Source: Metabacillus bambusae (GTDB taxonomy: Bacteria; Bacillota; Bacilli; Bacillales; Bacillaceae). Taken from it: a stretch of DNA of 64,000 nucleotides. The translations under genes were made by a program, and so were the position numbers. Shown here piece by piece: positions 62,510 through 64,000 of this stretch. The notes under the pieces were generated by a model. It was not told the origin of the DNA and did no database searches. It saw only the letters and a program-made list of their open reading frames with translations. The stretch lies in assembly GCF_017497975.1 (NCBI RefSeq), contig NZ_JAGDEL010000016.1:1-64000 (forward strand), given 5' to 3'. Every line of letters starts with the position of its first letter. Position 1 is the stretch's first letter.

Positions 62510-62972
62510 TCTTACTCGCCCCCTGCGTTTATATATTTTTTTAAGTAGCTCTTCGTTACGAGCCGCTTACGTTATAAATAGGCGCAGGTGTTTAGTTACG
62601 TTGGTATCTGCTGCAGTGCATTGCCTTTAGTTCTATCTCTTTATCCTTTAATTACTTACGCATTTATTAATAACTGTATTAGCTTGCGTATACTATTTAC
62701 GTAGTAAATACAATGTTAGTTATTCATACCTTAGTTCTTAATACCTTAGTTCTTCTTACAGTACCTACAGCAAATACTAACGTACGCACTCTAACAAATA
62801 TTAAGGTATGCACTCTAGTAGGTACGAGTTAATTTTGCTAGGGTTACATGCAGGTGAAAAAGGCAATATTAGCGGATGTTTGACAAATCTAATAAAATAT
62901 GTATGTTCATTTATTTTTGGCGTAAGCTATACGTTTTTTAGGCATAAAAAAAGAACGCTTATTTAGCGCTCT
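62510..62972. promoter_or_regulatory. phage regulatory region with short repeats
   Basis: 463 bases free of genes. It carries a tandem ATACCTTAGTTCTT pair (62726-62739, 62741-62754), two GTAyGCACTCTA copies (62782-62793, 62806-62817) and a TATTTAC-GTA-GTAAATA inverted repeat (62694-62710). It separates two minus-strand genes. Confidence 0.5.
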
Positions 62973-63716
62973 TCAATAGGTTAATAGGTACAAGTCGAAA
63001 ATTAAGTCTATTCCTGCGTTAGTTACTTTTAGCGTATAGCTTACCGTTCGCATAGCTCCGTTTCCATCTGCTTGTAAGTAAGGAATAATGCGGAAGTACT
63101 TTTCATAACCTTTCTTTGGCATGTAAGTACCGTTTACTTTCTTCCTAGATAGTACGCCCTGCTCTTGTAAGAACTTTCTTAATTTCTGCGCACTAATACC
63201 CCCTAAGTAGTTACCTACTATCGTTACTGTAGTAAGCCCCTCAGCGTCTAAAAACTCTTCGTATTTGCGTGCTTTCGGCTCTAGTAAGCTAGTTTTCTCT
63301 TCCGCAGCTATTCGCTTTTGCTGCTCTTCTTTTAGATTCGTTAATAGACCTATCATAAAATCGGGGTTAGTGATCGCCTGTTCTAGCGTATTCTCTGTCA
63401 TGTATGCGCCATGTTTTCGAATAGAAGGTAATACTTCATGCGTTACCCAACGCTTAAATTCTCTAGCCTCCTGCTTTCGGCTTCCTAAAATAAGTGTATA
63501 TAGACCTGCTTCGTTAATGAGGTTAGTCTCACCGTATAAGCCGCCTAAGTTTAACTTAGTCACCTCGTCATTATCTAGCCTTTTTAGCGCCATTGTTGGA
63601 TTAGCGATTTCCAGTATTTCGCATACGTCTTTCGCAACAAACCATGTCTCACCCTCCCTTATAATAGTTCTAACTTCCTTACCTGCGTAATTGAATACCT
63701 TCTGTAGTTCGTTCAT
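62973..63716 (-). CDS. phage antirepressor (BRO-N domain with C-terminal ANT-like part)
   Basis: 247 residues. The N-terminal BRO domain is clear: VFNYAGKEVRTIIREGETWF, VAKDVCEILEIANPTMALKR and LINEAGLYTLILGSRKQEAR. The C-terminal domain (VGNYLGGISAQKLRKFLQEQ) resembles the ANT/KilA-C part. Such proteins antagonise phage repressors. ATG start. Its presence supports a prophage origin of the element. Confidence 0.88.
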   Translation of the reverse strand: MNELQKVFNYAGKEVRTIIREGETWFVAKDVCEILEIANPTMALKRLDNDEVTKLNLGGLYGETNLINEAGLYTLILGSRKQEAREFKRWVTHEVLPSIRKHGAYMTENTLEQAITNPDFMIGLLTNLKEEQQKRIAAEEKTSLLEPKARKYEEFLDAEGLTTVTIVGNYLGGISAQKLRKFLQEQGVLSRKKVNGTYMPKKGYEKYFRIIPYLQADGNGAMRTVSYTLKVTNAGIDLIFDLYLLTY

Positions 63717-63955
63717 TTGCCTTCCTCCTACGTTTTATTACGTTACCTTTAGTAACGCTACATAGACATAGGCGCAGCATGATCGAATAGTTGGTCTATG
63801 AATATAAACAAGCCCCTACACGTTTGCGAAAAGGCTTTGTTTATTAATATATAGTAGTTTCGGAATAAAACCGTAGTTATTTTATCTCATACACATAATG
63901 GATATTCTGTTGTGATTTTCCTAATTTCCTGTAAAATTAATTAGGGGGTGTTAAT

Positions 63956-64000
63956 ATGGAAAATACAGATAAAAAAAAGTACTTTGACCCATTTGAGAAT
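63956..64000 (+). CDS. start of a plus-strand gene, cut by the window end
   Basis: ATG after AGGGGGTGTTAAT begins MENTDKKKYFDPFEN and runs off the window. The strong Shine-Dalgarno and opposite strand from the antirepressor make a divergent pair. Function unknown. Confidence 0.5.
   Translation, partial: MENTDKKKYFDPFEN

Larger units (their letters stand above)
61597..64000. mobile_element. phage-like element inserted in kamA (left part)
   Basis: From the kamA break to the window end the DNA changes character: different codon style, small overlapping ORFs, a phage Bro/Ant antirepressor and a winged-helix protein. The other end and any integrase are outside the window. The insertion point should be an attachment site within kamA. 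Confidence 0.75.

Noticed and set aside
1-64000. CRISPR array, tRNA or rRNA genes
   Set aside because: No regularly spaced repeats of CRISPR type and no tRNA- or rRNA-like sequence were seen.

Overview
This is a low-G+C chromosomal segment from an endospore-forming member of the Bacillaceae. The evidence is a complete SpoVA-type operon, a GerAB-type germinant-receptor permease, a paralogue of RNase J, LacI/CcpA-style regulatory sites and strong AGGAGG-type ribosome binding sites. The genus cannot be fixed from the window. No rRNA or tRNA genes were seen.

Layout. 1-14.8 kb is a patchwork of single genes: secreted and lipoproteins, a P-loop kinase, a HAD phosphatase, a thioredoxin-reductase-like flavoprotein next to an Rrf2 regulator, DUF4386, Crp/Fnr, a methyltransferase divergent from a LysR regulator, and a stand-alone HPr kinase-like protein. 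Broken genes are scattered among them. 15.2-20.9 kb is a spoVA2mob-type spore operon (DUF1657, YhcN/YlaJ, SpoVAC, SpoVAD, SpoVAE, DUF1657, DUF421 fused to DUF1657) with a divergent second DUF421 gene. 21-24.7 kb has two DinB-fold proteins, a serine hydrolase and two decayed genes. 24.8-29.6 kb is cysJI (sulfite reductase) with a divergent CysL-like LysR regulator. 29.7-35 kb has a VUT transporter, an orphan GerAB and a BceB-like permease whose ATPase has lost its N-terminus. 35-47.9 kb is mixed: an erythromycin-esterase-fold protein, a Ktr potassium channel, an RNase J paralogue, a pentapeptide-repeat protein, an exonuclease and several pseudogenes. 48-53.9 kb is a LacI- and probably CcpA-controlled carbohydrate module: HxlA-like and HxlB-like enzymes, a KdgK-like kinase, a TIM-barrel isomerase and an ACS-type transporter. 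54-55 kb holds an orphan LXG protein. 55.2-61.6 kb is a kamA/yodQRST-like amino acid degradation cluster. kamA is cut at its 5' side by a phage-like element that runs off the window end (61.6-64 kb: Bro/Ant antirepressor, winged-helix protein, small ORFs).

How it fits together. The coherent units are the spore operon, the sulfite reductase unit, the sugar module with shared operator sequences at two promoters, and the acyl-CoA/aminotransferase cluster. The most striking large-scale feature is gene decay. At least fourteen genes are broken by frameshift, in-frame stop, truncation or fusion to IS debris, while the core operons are intact. Fragments of one IS3-type element (right end at position 1, left end near 40.4 kb) and several dispersed repeats mark past rearrangements.
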